DNA from: G965202665 sp965243835
GTDB taxonomy: Bacteria > Actinomycetota > Acidimicrobiia > Spongiisociales > Spongiisociaceae
Direction: 5' to 3'
Length of the DNA stretch: 64,000 bases
NCBI GenBank assembly: GCA_965243835.1
Contig: OZ251578.1
Location: 2,666,001 to 2,730,000, forward strand
Shown here: piece by piece, positions 45,890 through 53,323 of the stretch
Layout of the letters: every line of letters begins with the position of its first letter
Position numbering within the stretch: position 1 is the first letter of the stretch
Translations under genes and position numbers: made by a program
The notes under the pieces: model-generated
The model's database searches: none
Told to the model about the DNA's origin: nothing
Seen by the model: only the letters and a program-made list of their open reading frames with translations

Positions 45890-46728
45890 GCCAGACGCTC
45901 CCGGATGAAAGAGGCCGCCTGCGCCGCATCGCGGTCCGGGTCGTCGGTCAGGTCCCGCCAGGCGTAGGTGGCGCGCCCGGTCTCGGCCCGCGAGTTGGGA
46001 AAGGTCTCAAACACCACCCATCCCCCGTAGCCGACCTCGTCCAAGGCGGCGGCGAAGGCCGTCCAGTCGATGTGCCCGTATTGGGGGGCGCGCCGGTTGT
46101 TGGCCGCCACCTGGACATGCCCGATGCGCTCCCCCGCCTGTCGCACCGCCCCGGCCAAGTCGTCTTCCTCCATGTTCATATGGAAGGTGTCCAGCTCCAC
46201 TTTCACCGCCGGGTCGTCCACCATCCCGATGAAGCGCAGGCAGTCGGCGACCGTGTTGAACATGAACGTCTCGAACCGGTTCAGCACCTCCAGGCAAATG
46301 TCCACCCCCAGACTGCGGGCGTAGGGGGCGATCTCGGCCAGCACCTCCGCCGACCGCTCCCGGTATCCATCGTGATCCCGCTCCGGGAAACCCATCCAGG
46401 TGGCGTAGGTCACCCCGCCCAGGATGGGGCTGCCCAACTCGGCCGCCTGCTCCAGGCTGCGGCGCAGATGCTCCGCCCCGGCCCGCCGCACATCGGCCAC
46501 CGGGCTGGAAATGTCCATCTCCGGGGACAGGCCGGTGCTGCACAGCACGGTCAGATCGTGTTCGGCGGCGGTGCGGGCCAAGAGGGGAATATCCATCTGC
46601 AACCCGGCCACCAGCGAAATCTCCACCCCGTCGTATCCGGCGGCGGCCGCCTTGTGAAAAGCCGAGGACTGCTCATCGGACCAGCTGTCCAACCAGTAGA
46701 AAATCTCGATTCCGACCGGGCGGCTCAT
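45886..46728 (-). CDS. Sugar phosphate isomerase/epimerase, AP-endonuclease-2-type TIM barrel
   Basis: 280 aa. The pattern is close to ketose 3-epimerases (tagatose/psicose epimerase group): YDGVEISLVAG early, DICLEVLNRFETFMFNT with a metal-binding Glu (about 146-162), VKVELDTFHMNMEEDD, HVQVAANNR, and GWVVFETF with the second catalytic Glu. It would epimerise or isomerise a free or phosphorylated ketose. It overlaps the DUF35 stop and the dhaK start by ATGA. It fits a route converting a rare ketose before DhaKL and aldolase action. Confidence 0.88.
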   Translation of the reverse strand: MSRPVGIEIFYWLDSWSDEQSSAFHKAAAAGYDGVEISLVAGLQMDIPLLARTAAEHDLTVLCSTGLSPEMDISSPVADVRRAGAEHLRRSLEQAAELGSPILGGVTYATWMGFPERDHDGYRERSAEVLAEIAPYARSLGVDICLEVLNRFETFMFNTVADCLRFIGMVDDPAVKVELDTFHMNMEEDDLAGAVRQAGERIGHVQVAANNRRAPQYGHIDWTAFAAALDEVGYGGWVVFETFPNSRAETGRATYAWRDLTDDPDRDAAQAASFIRERLA

Positions 46729-47213
46729 TTCTCCTCCTCGCTTGCGAATTCCCCTGCGACCTCAAAGAACAATCCCAACAACGGATGCGCCTCCCCCTCC
46801 GGGGCCCCGAACCGGGCCCGCACCGCCGTCCCATGCCGGGGCGCCTCGTCTCCGGCTATCCGATGGGTGATCCCGCCCTCGGTCCCGTCCAACCGGATGG
46901 AGGCCAGAACGTAGGGGGCGTCCCACCCCCCGAAGGGCGGGGGGCTGTGTACGACCACGGATGATATTACCCGCCCGGTCCCGGGCAAGTCGTACCAGTC
47001 GGCGGGGCCGAGGTCGGCGCGGCAGTAACGAGCGGGGGGGAACCAGGCCGCCCCGCATTCCCGGCACCGGTTGGCCCGCAACCTGCCCTCCGCCAGGCCC
47101 CGGTAGAAGGGGGCGGAGGAGCCCAGGGCATGCCGGTATCGTTGCGCGGTTTCCCATTCCAGAAAATCGTTCCGGTCGGCGCCCCCCGCCTCCCCGACGG
47201 CCAAGACGCGCAT
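46725..47213 (-). CDS. DUF35 OB-fold/zinc-ribbon protein, thiolase partner
   Basis: 162 aa from the ATG at 47213, where a TGATG overlap occurs. A rubredoxin-like zinc ribbon is present: CRECGAAWFPPARYCRAD (about 58-75). An OB-fold follows with GTGRVISSVVVHSPPPFGG and YVLASIRLDG. Such proteins pair with thiolases and are thought to help acyl-CoA transfer between active sites. The family's usual thiolase partner is encoded just upstream, beyond the repeat array. The first 13 or so codons are the seed of the copies in that array. Confidence 0.9.
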   Translation of the reverse strand: MRVLAVGEAGGADRNDFLEWETAQRYRHALGSSAPFYRGLAEGRLRANRCRECGAAWFPPARYCRADLGPADWYDLPGTGRVISSVVVHSPPPFGGWDAPYVLASIRLDGTEGGITHRIAGDEAPRHGTAVRARFGAPEGEAHPLLGLFFEVAGEFASEEEK

Positions 47214-47404
47214 CAGACGGCCCCGCCCAACACGTCGACCGCGCGCAAAAAACCCACCCCGACGCGGGCATCGGTAATGCCAACCCGGGCCGCCGCCTCC
47301 TCCCGCGGGCCCGGCGCTTCCCCGCGCAACCGGGAAACCATCCCCGCAACACTCAATGCGCGCCAACCGGCGCCGCCCGCCTGCGCGGTAACCAAGACGC
47401 GCAT
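47213..47404 (-). CDS. Single-unit linker frame before DUF35 gene (63 aa)
   Basis: One complete junction unit: MRVLVTAQAGGAGWRALSVA, then a thiolase-like tail with ARVGITDARVGVGFLRAVDV, then TGA overlapping the DUF35 ATG as TGATG. The frame equals the thiolase frame over its second half, so the product would be a fusion of a DUF35 start and a thiolase end. Translation by coupling is possible. No independent function is evident. Confidence 0.3.
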   Translation of the reverse strand: MRVLVTAQAGGAGWRALSVAGMVSRLRGEAPGPREEAAARVGITDARVGVGFLRAVDVLGGAV

Positions 47405-48153
47405 CAGGCAACCCCGTCCAGCATGTCATCCGCGCGCAAAGAACCCACCCCGACGCGGGCGTCCGCTTTGCCAATGCGACCTCCCGCCGCTGGCCGCGAG
47501 CCCAACCGGATAACCGGGGCGCGCATCAGACGGCCCCGCCGATCATATCGACCGGTAAACGGGAAGCCCCACCCCAAGACACCCGGCGCGCGCCGGCCGG
47601 AACCGCCCGTCTCCCAAGTAACCGGAAAGCGCATCAAACGGCCCCGCCGAACACGTTGACCGCGCACAAAAAACCCACCCCGACGCGGGCCGCCGGTGAT
47701 GCCAATACGGGCCCCCGCCACCACCCGCGGGGCCGGCACTTCGCCAAACAACCGACAAACCACTTCCACCGCCCCCGCGATTCCGGCAACCCCCACCGCC
47801 AACCCCCGTCCCAACAAGCCCCCGGACGAATTAACCCCAAACGCCCCATCCAACCCGAACCGACCCCCCGCCCCCACCCGCCAACCCGACCCCTCACCGC
47901 GCAACCGGCAAACCACCCCCGCCTCCAAAACACCCCAACCGGAACCGCACCCCTCCCGAACAACCGGAACGCCCATCAGACAACCCCGCCGAACACATTG
48001 ACCGCGCACAAAAACCCCACCCCGACGCGGGCGCCGGTAAAACCGATACGGGGCCCCCGCCACCGCCCGCGGGGCCGGCACTTCGCCGCGCCCCCGGATG
48101 CCCGGCGCGCGCCGGCCGGCGCCGCCCGTCTCCCAAGTAGCCGGGGCGCGCAT
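47404..48153 (-). CDS. Multi-unit linker frame after thiolase gene (249 aa)
   Basis: Starts at the ATG overlapping the thiolase TGA (TGATG) and ends with a TGA overlapping the next unit's ATG. It passes in frame through three further unit starts (CLMGVPVVREG, RLMRFPVTWETGG, RLMRAPVIRLG). The second unit includes a degraded thiolase tail with VNSSGGLLGRGLAVGVAGIA. It is Gly/Arg/Val-rich with no recognised domain. The coding strand is poor in A, which favours open frames by chance. Confidence 0.3.
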   Translation of the reverse strand: MRAPATWETGGAGRRAPGIRGRGEVPAPRAVAGAPYRFYRRPRRGGVFVRGQCVRRGCLMGVPVVREGCGSGWGVLEAGVVCRLRGEGSGWRVGAGGRFGLDGAFGVNSSGGLLGRGLAVGVAGIAGAVEVVCRLFGEVPAPRVVAGARIGITGGPRRGGFFVRGQRVRRGRLMRFPVTWETGGSGRRAPGVLGWGFPFTGRYDRRGRLMRAPVIRLGSRPAAGGRIGKADARVGVGSLRADDMLDGVA

Positions 48154-49352
48154 CAGGCGGCCCTGCCGAACACGTTGACCGCGCACAAAGAACCTACCCC
48201 GGCGTGGGTGTCGGTGATACCGATACGGGCCCCCGCCACCGCCCGCGGGGCCGGCACTTCGCCGCGCAACTGGGAAACCACTTCCACCGCCTGGGCGATT
48301 CCGGTGGCGCCCACCGCCGACCCCCGTCCCAACAAGCCCCCGGACGTATTGACCGCCGGCGCCCCGTCCAACCCGAACCGGCCCTCCTCGGCCGCCCGGC
48401 CCCCCTCCCCCGCCGCGCACCAGCCCAGGTCCTCGTAGGCCTGCAGTTCCGCTCCGCTGAACGAGTCGTACACCTCGGCCACGTCGATCTGGCGGGACGG
48501 GTCGTCCAGTCCCGCTTCCCGATAGGCCTGCTGCGCCGCCCGGCGTTTGGCTGCGAAATGGGGAAACATTTCGGGCGGGCGGTCGGCCAGCCGGGGGTGG
48601 TCGGTGGCGCAACCGGCTCCCCGCACCTGCACCGGCGGACGGTGCCGGAAGTTGGCGCTGTGCTCCTGCGCCCATTCCCGGTCGGCCAACACCGCGGCCG
48701 CCGCCCCGTCGCTGAGCGGGCTGGCGTCGTACAAACGGTAGGGGCCGGCCAGGGGCGGGGAGGAACGCACTTGGGGCACGGTGAGCGTCATTCCCTTGTG
48801 GGCCCGGGGATTGTGCAGGGCGGCGGCGCGGTTTTTGACGGCGATGCGGGCGAACTGGTCGGGGGTGGTTCCGTAGCGGCGCATATGCTCGACGATCATC
48901 AAGGCGTAGGGGGCGGCGAAGGTTCCGAACACCGGCGTTTCCCATTCCAAATCGGCGGACATGGCCATAATTTCCACCGCGGTGGGGCGATCCACCCCCC
49001 GGCCGTTGGTTTCCGCCCCCAACGCCAAGGCGGAGCGGACCCGGCCGGAGGCCACGGCCGCGGCCGCGGTTTGCACCGCCAAGGCCCCGGTGGCTCCGCC
49101 CCCCTCCACCCGCAGGACCGGTTTGCCCGCCAAGCCGACCGCGTCCTGCAGGATCGGTCCCGGGCTCAGCTGGCGATTGAAGTGATCGCTTTCACAGGCG
49201 ACCACCGTCAGGTCGATTTTGTCCGGGCCCGCCCCGGCGTCGCGCAGGGCCTCCCGGGCCGCTTCAGCCGCCATATCGCGCAGGTTGGCGTCCTTCCGAA
49301 ACCCACGGAAGGGGGTCATCCCCACCCCGACCACCAGCGCCCGGCCGCTCAC
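48153..49352 (-). CDS. Thiolase-family protein (SCP2/DUF35-associated type)
   Basis: 399 aa from the GTG at 49352 (GTGA overlap with the regulator stop). The N-terminus is ALVVGVGMTPFRGF, typical of SCP2-type thiolases. The middle has PVLRVEGGGATGALAVQTA and ALALGAETNG. The C-terminal signature is NTSGGLLGRGSAVGATGIAQ, where most active thiolases have GHPxGATG; the catalytic His is replaced by Ser-Ala. It pairs with the DUF35 protein. It may be a non-canonical condensing or cleaving enzyme, or a structural partner. Confidence 0.88.
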   Translation of the reverse strand: MSGRALVVGVGMTPFRGFRKDANLRDMAAEAAREALRDAGAGPDKIDLTVVACESDHFNRQLSPGPILQDAVGLAGKPVLRVEGGGATGALAVQTAAAAVASGRVRSALALGAETNGRGVDRPTAVEIMAMSADLEWETPVFGTFAAPYALMIVEHMRRYGTTPDQFARIAVKNRAAALHNPRAHKGMTLTVPQVRSSPPLAGPYRLYDASPLSDGAAAAVLADREWAQEHSANFRHRPPVQVRGAGCATDHPRLADRPPEMFPHFAAKRRAAQQAYREAGLDDPSRQIDVAEVYDSFSGAELQAYEDLGWCAAGEGGRAAEEGRFGLDGAPAVNTSGGLLGRGSAVGATGIAQAVEVVSQLRGEVPAPRAVAGARIGITDTHAGVGSLCAVNVFGRAA

Positions 49353-50341
49353 GGGGTTTCCCCAAGCAACCGGCGGGCGGTGTCGGCGTCGGTGATCAGC
49401 ACGTTGAAATATCCGCCCCGCAGGGCCGCCCGGATGACCCGCGCCTTCTCCCGCCCCCCGGCCACCAAGGCGCTGGTGGGAAGACGACGCAGTTCCTCCA
49501 AGGTGAGGCCGATGTGAATGTCGTCGGTGGGCCAGGGGATGTGGCGGCCGTCCCGATCGAAGAAATGACCCAAGGCGTCGCCCACCGCCCCCGCCTCCCG
49601 CAACCGCACCAGGTCCCGGTCGCTGAGGGTGCCATGCTGGTAGAGGAGGGCGTCCCGGTCCACGGTGCCCACGCTCTGGATGACCAGGTCGGCCCCCCGG
49701 GCCCGCTCCAGGGAGGCCCGCACCGCCGGTTCGGCGAGCAGGAGATCGCGGGTGGCCGGTTCGCTGACGAAAGTGGGGGCGGTGATTATTTCCGAAGTGG
49801 CCCCCGCCGCGTCCGCCAGCCGGCTGGTTACGTTGTAGGAGGCGTAGGCGGCGAAGCCGGCCCGGGGAGAGGCCCCCACCCCCTCCACGGTCACGAAAGC
49901 GCACGCCACGGGGCGGGCGGGGCGGAAAGTCCGGGGGATGAGGGCCACCGTCCTCCCCAGGCCCACCCCCACCGTCAAGCCGGGACGCAACTGCTCCATA
50001 AGCCAGGCGGCCGCCCCCGCCGCCAGGGAGGAACGCAGGGAGGCCCCGGCGGGCGGGGCGGCCGTCACCCGCACATCCCGCAGGCGGTACGCGGTCAGCA
50101 GTTCGTGTTGCAGGACGGCGTAGGGCTCGTCCGGCCCGGTGACCTGGAACCGCACCACCCCCGTGCGGCGGGCCAGGCTGAGCATGCGGTTGACTTTCAT
50201 CCGGGAGATGCCCAGCGCCTCCCCGATCTGCTCCTGGGTCATTTCCGACTCGTAGTAGAGGCGGGCGATGCGGGCGCACAGGCGATGGCTGGGCAACGGG
50301 AGGTCGATGTCCCGTTCCCGGACCGCCGAGGAAAGTATCAT
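49349..50341 (-). CDS. SorC/DeoR-family sugar-responsive transcriptional regulator
   Basis: About 330 aa. The N-terminal helix-turn-helix is MTQEQIGEALGISRMKVNRML (about 33-53). A Rossmann-like sugar-phosphate-binding domain follows with GLTVGVGLGRTVALIP, DLVIQSVGTVDRDAL and TSALVAGGREKARVIRAAL. Such regulators usually repress the downstream catabolic operon until a phosphosugar binds. It is the first gene of the long minus-strand train. ATG at 50341 or GTG at 50347 are both possible starts. Confidence 0.92.
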   Translation of the reverse strand: MILSSAVRERDIDLPLPSHRLCARIARLYYESEMTQEQIGEALGISRMKVNRMLSLARRTGVVRFQVTGPDEPYAVLQHELLTAYRLRDVRVTAAPPAGASLRSSLAAGAAAWLMEQLRPGLTVGVGLGRTVALIPRTFRPARPVACAFVTVEGVGASPRAGFAAYASYNVTSRLADAAGATSEIITAPTFVSEPATRDLLLAEPAVRASLERARGADLVIQSVGTVDRDALLYQHGTLSDRDLVRLREAGAVGDALGHFFDRDGRHIPWPTDDIHIGLTLEELRRLPTSALVAGGREKARVIRAALRGGYFNVLITDADTARRLLGETP

Positions 50342-50347
50342 TTGCAC

Positions 50348-50694
50348 ATAGTCATGGGCTTTTGTTCAACCGACTATAACGGGCCTGAGGACGTAGCGCC
50401 CCCCGAATCCAAAATTTTTTTGAACGCCGTCGACGGCGGGGATCCGGAACGTCCATTCGCCCCCCGACGCCCTCGTGAATTTCAGTTCCGAAACCGGAAG
50501 GGGCCTCCCCTGCCGTTCCAGCACCGACCGGGGACGGAAGGCAACCGACTCCGCACGCGCGGGCCCGTCCCCGGGGAACCCTGGTCGCTACCCGGCCCGG
50601 GTTGCTGCCCCGGCTGCTCTCGGTTGCTCTCTACTACGACCGGTTGCGCCTCCGCTGAGAGGCGGTGTAATGGCATCCCGCATAGGGCGGGCAG
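50348..50694. other. Upstream region of the SorC operon, no gene seen
   Basis: About 350 bp without a convincing gene. It should hold the promoter of the regulator-led operon; a TTATAGT (minus strand, 50,373-50,379) could be a -10, but no good -35 is visible. Also present are an A/T run (aaaatttttttg, near 50,412) and several GC-rich inverted repeats. I cannot identify the operator. Confidence 0.4.
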
Positions 50695-51000
50695 TCATCG
50701 CCAAATTGGTCCTTCACAATCGCATGGCTCCCGCTCCTCCTCCTCGTCCCGCCACCTGTCCGCCGCGGCCAGAGCCTCCCGCAGGTCCCTGAAACGTTGC
50801 TCGTGGTTGGGACCGCACACGGTATGCATGTGCATAGTCTCGTCATCCCACTGCATTAGAAACCACTCGCCGTTGACCTTGGACAAGTACTGCGTCTGGT
50901 CGTCAAACTCGCGGGTTATGCACCAGTCGTTTTCGGCGGAACAACTTTTAATCAGTTCCGCAATAATCTCCGCCTCCCGCGTGGTCAGTTTTTCGGACAT
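50695..51000 (-). CDS. Small hypothetical protein, 101 aa
   Basis: ATG at 51000 with a gggaggt site six bases upstream. Acidic and soluble: EKLTTREAEIIAELIKSC at the N-terminus, then YLSKVNGEWFLMQWDDETM with a Trp-rich centre. The C-terminus has EEEEREPCDCEGPIWR, with three to four Cys overall that could bind metal. I do not recognise a family. Codon use and ribosome-binding site support a real gene. It lies between the sulfatase and the SorC operon. Confidence 0.6.
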   Translation of the reverse strand: MSEKLTTREAEIIAELIKSCSAENDWCITREFDDQTQYLSKVNGEWFLMQWDDETMHMHTVCGPNHEQRFRDLREALAAADRWRDEEEEREPCDCEGPIWR

Positions 51001-51073
51001 TGCCTTACCTCCCAATTCCGGGGCCTTCTCGCAACCTTGATTGCTCCGACAGCGGTATATCGTCCTATCCCGG

Positions 51074-53323
51074 TCAGGCGGGGAGCGGGCCCAGTTCGAA
51101 GTCCACCCGCCGCACCTGTCCGGTAAAGGGGAACTCGCCTTCGTAGCCGGAACCGGCCGGGGACAGGGTGTCGGCCCCCACGCTCAACGACCCCCACGAG
51201 AGCATCCCCCGGGCCATGTCGGTCACCTCCCCCTCGGCCAGGGTTTCCCCGTCGGCCTCCAAGCGTCCCGTCCCCCGGTAGTCGCCGCTCCGCTCAAACC
51301 GGAAAACCAGACGGCGGGTCCCGGCGGGAACCGGGCGGGCGGCGACGATGATCTGCCGCCGTCCCAGATAGTGGTATTCAAAGACGAGCCGGGAGTCCTT
51401 TACATAGAGGGAGTAGCCGCCGCTCACGTCACCCGCCGCCGTCAACACCCCCTCATCGTCCGCGGCGGTGGGAGCGGTGCGGGCGGCGATGGCGAACGAA
51501 CGGTTGAAAATGAGCGGGGTGACCCCGCCGGGAACCCGCACCGACCCGCCCAGGTAGGAGAAGGCGGCGCGGGCCCGGGGGGAGCCGGGGGTTTGAAAAG
51601 TGGAGGCCCGCACCGCCAGATAACGGTCGTCCAACGGGAACACCGCGTATTTGGCGGCTTCCTCCTCCCACAGTTGCGCCATTTCCCGGAGCCGGTCGGG
51701 ATGGACGGCGGCCAGGTCCTCGCATTCGGAGAAGTCGGAGTCGATGTGATACAGCTCCCACGGGTCGTCATCGAACGGCTGGTTGCGCCGGTGGCGGGTG
51801 AGGGCTTTCCACCCGTCGCGCCAGATGCCCCGATGGCCGATCATCTCGAAATACTGCCGGTCCCGGGGGGTTTCGTCCGGCTCGCCCGCCGGGTTTTCCA
51901 AAACGGAGCGGATGGTGGCCCCATGGTAGGGCATCTGCTCCACCCCGTTGTAGGAGGGTTGCGGGGTCACCCCGGCCAGGTCCAGCAGGGTGGGGGCGAT
52001 GTCGATGGCGTGCACGAACCGGGAACGAACCGCCCCCGGGTCGGATATTCCCTGCGGCCAGGCGACGACCAGCGGGGTGCGCACCCCTCCGGCGTAGGTG
52101 TTCTGCTTGTACCAGCGGAGCGGGGTGTTGGCCGCCTGCGCCCACCCCCAGGGAATGTTGGTCTGCGAGCGGGGTCCGCCGATGGTGTCGAATCGTTCCA
52201 GGTTGAACTCCGGCGTGCAGAACCGGTCCTCCTCGTAGGTGACGATATCCGCCCCCCCGTCCGGCCCCCCCTCCTGGCTGGCCCCGTTGTCGGACAGCAC
52301 CACCGCGATGGTGTTTTCCAGCCGTCCGATGGAGTCCAGGAAATCGATCAGGCGCCCCAGTTGGGCGTCGGTGTGATCCAGCATGGCGGCGTAGGCTTCC
52401 TGGAAACGGGCGAACAGGCGTTGCTGATCGGCGGTCAGTTCCGACCATTCCGCAACGCCGGGGTTGAGGGGGGCCAGTCGGGCGTCGGGGGGGATGATCC
52501 CCATTTGCTTTTGACGCCGGAAGCGACGGCGGCGGATCACGTCCCACCCTTCCCGGTAGCGGCCCCGGTATTTCTCCAGGTAGTCGGGCGGGGCCTGATG
52601 GGGGCAGTGGGCGGTTCCGAAGGCCAGGTAGGTGAAGATGGGCTGCTCCGGTTTGACCGAAACCTGATCCCGGATGTAGGAGACGGCATGGTCGATCAGG
52701 TCTTCGGTGAGGTGGTAGCCGTCTTCGGGCCGGCCGGGGGGGTCCACCCGGTGGTTGTCCTCCACCACATCCGGGTAAAAATGGTCGGTGAGGGCGTCCA
52801 GAAACCCGTAGTAGCGTCCGAAGCCCCGTCCCAGCGGCCACTGATCGTAGGGGCCGGCGGCCGTGGTTTCCTCCAGCGGGGCCAGATGCCATTTGCCGAT
52901 GGCCAAGGTGGCGTATCCGGCGCGCCGCAACACTTCGGCCAGGGTGGCGGCCGATTCGGATACCCGCCCCCGGTAGCCGGGGAAACCGGAGTCCACGTTG
53001 GCCAGGTAGGCCATCCCCACGCTGTGATGGTTGCGCCCGGTGAGCAGGCAGGCGCGGGTGGGAGAGCACAGGGGGGTGACGTTGAAGTCGTTGAAGCGCA
53101 GGCCCAGCTCGGCCAGCCGGTCGATGATCGGCGTGTCGATTTCCGCCCCGTAGCATCCCAGGCCGGCGAAGCCCACGTCGTCCAGCACCACCAGCAGGAT
53201 GTCCGGTTTGCCGCGGGCGTCGTTGTCCGGGGCGGGCCACCAGGGGACGGAGGTGCGGAAGTCGGGGCCGATCACCCCCGGGAAGTCCGGTGCGCCGGGC
53301 GGGTTGGTATTTTGAGCTGGCAT
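51074..53323 (-). CDS. Arylsulfatase-type sulfatase
   Basis: 749 aa. The formylglycine signature is PLCSPTRACLLTGR with Cys86 in CxPxR. Metal-binding Asp48-Asp49 is in LLVVLDDVGFAGLG. Other family segments are AIGKWHLAP, FLAFGTAHCPHQAP-like YLAFGTAHCPHQ, VVLSDNGASQEGG and AGGVRTPLVVAWPQG. The C-terminal about 170 residues form an extra beta-rich domain seen in large arylsulfatases. No signal peptide, so probably cytoplasmic. It would release sulfate from an organic sulfate ester. Its ATG overlaps the divergent gene's first possible ATG in the sequence CATG. Confidence 0.95.
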   Translation of the reverse strand: MPAQNTNPPGAPDFPGVIGPDFRTSVPWWPAPDNDARGKPDILLVVLDDVGFAGLGCYGAEIDTPIIDRLAELGLRFNDFNVTPLCSPTRACLLTGRNHHSVGMAYLANVDSGFPGYRGRVSESAATLAEVLRRAGYATLAIGKWHLAPLEETTAAGPYDQWPLGRGFGRYYGFLDALTDHFYPDVVEDNHRVDPPGRPEDGYHLTEDLIDHAVSYIRDQVSVKPEQPIFTYLAFGTAHCPHQAPPDYLEKYRGRYREGWDVIRRRRFRRQKQMGIIPPDARLAPLNPGVAEWSELTADQQRLFARFQEAYAAMLDHTDAQLGRLIDFLDSIGRLENTIAVVLSDNGASQEGGPDGGADIVTYEEDRFCTPEFNLERFDTIGGPRSQTNIPWGWAQAANTPLRWYKQNTYAGGVRTPLVVAWPQGISDPGAVRSRFVHAIDIAPTLLDLAGVTPQPSYNGVEQMPYHGATIRSVLENPAGEPDETPRDRQYFEMIGHRGIWRDGWKALTRHRRNQPFDDDPWELYHIDSDFSECEDLAAVHPDRLREMAQLWEEEAAKYAVFPLDDRYLAVRASTFQTPGSPRARAAFSYLGGSVRVPGGVTPLIFNRSFAIAARTAPTAADDEGVLTAAGDVSGGYSLYVKDSRLVFEYHYLGRRQIIVAARPVPAGTRRLVFRFERSGDYRGTGRLEADGETLAEGEVTDMARGMLSWGSLSVGADTLSPAGSGYEGEFPFTGQVRRVDFELGPLPA

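Larger units (their letters stand above)
47211..48400 (-). repeat. Second array of gene-junction repeats (thiolase end / DUF35 start)
   Basis: Start-like ATGs, each in a TGATG context, occur at 48153, 47976, 47634, 47526, 47404 and the true DUF35 start 47213. Spacings are 177, 342, 108, 122 and 191 bp. Each unit opens with DUF35-like codons (MRAPATWETGGAGRR, MRFPVTWETGGSGRR, MRVLVTAQAGGAGW against MRVLAVGEAGGADRN). Most then carry a varying length of the thiolase 3' end, ending VNVFGGVV- or VDVLGGAV-like and a stop. The parent thiolase end extends to about 48,400. Confidence 0.88.

Noticed and set aside
42759..48153. Diversity-generating retroelement as the cause of the substitutions
   Set aside because: No reverse transcriptase or template/variable repeat pair is visible. 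Changes are both C-to-T and A-to-G on the coding strand and are spread along whole units, rather than being A-directed.
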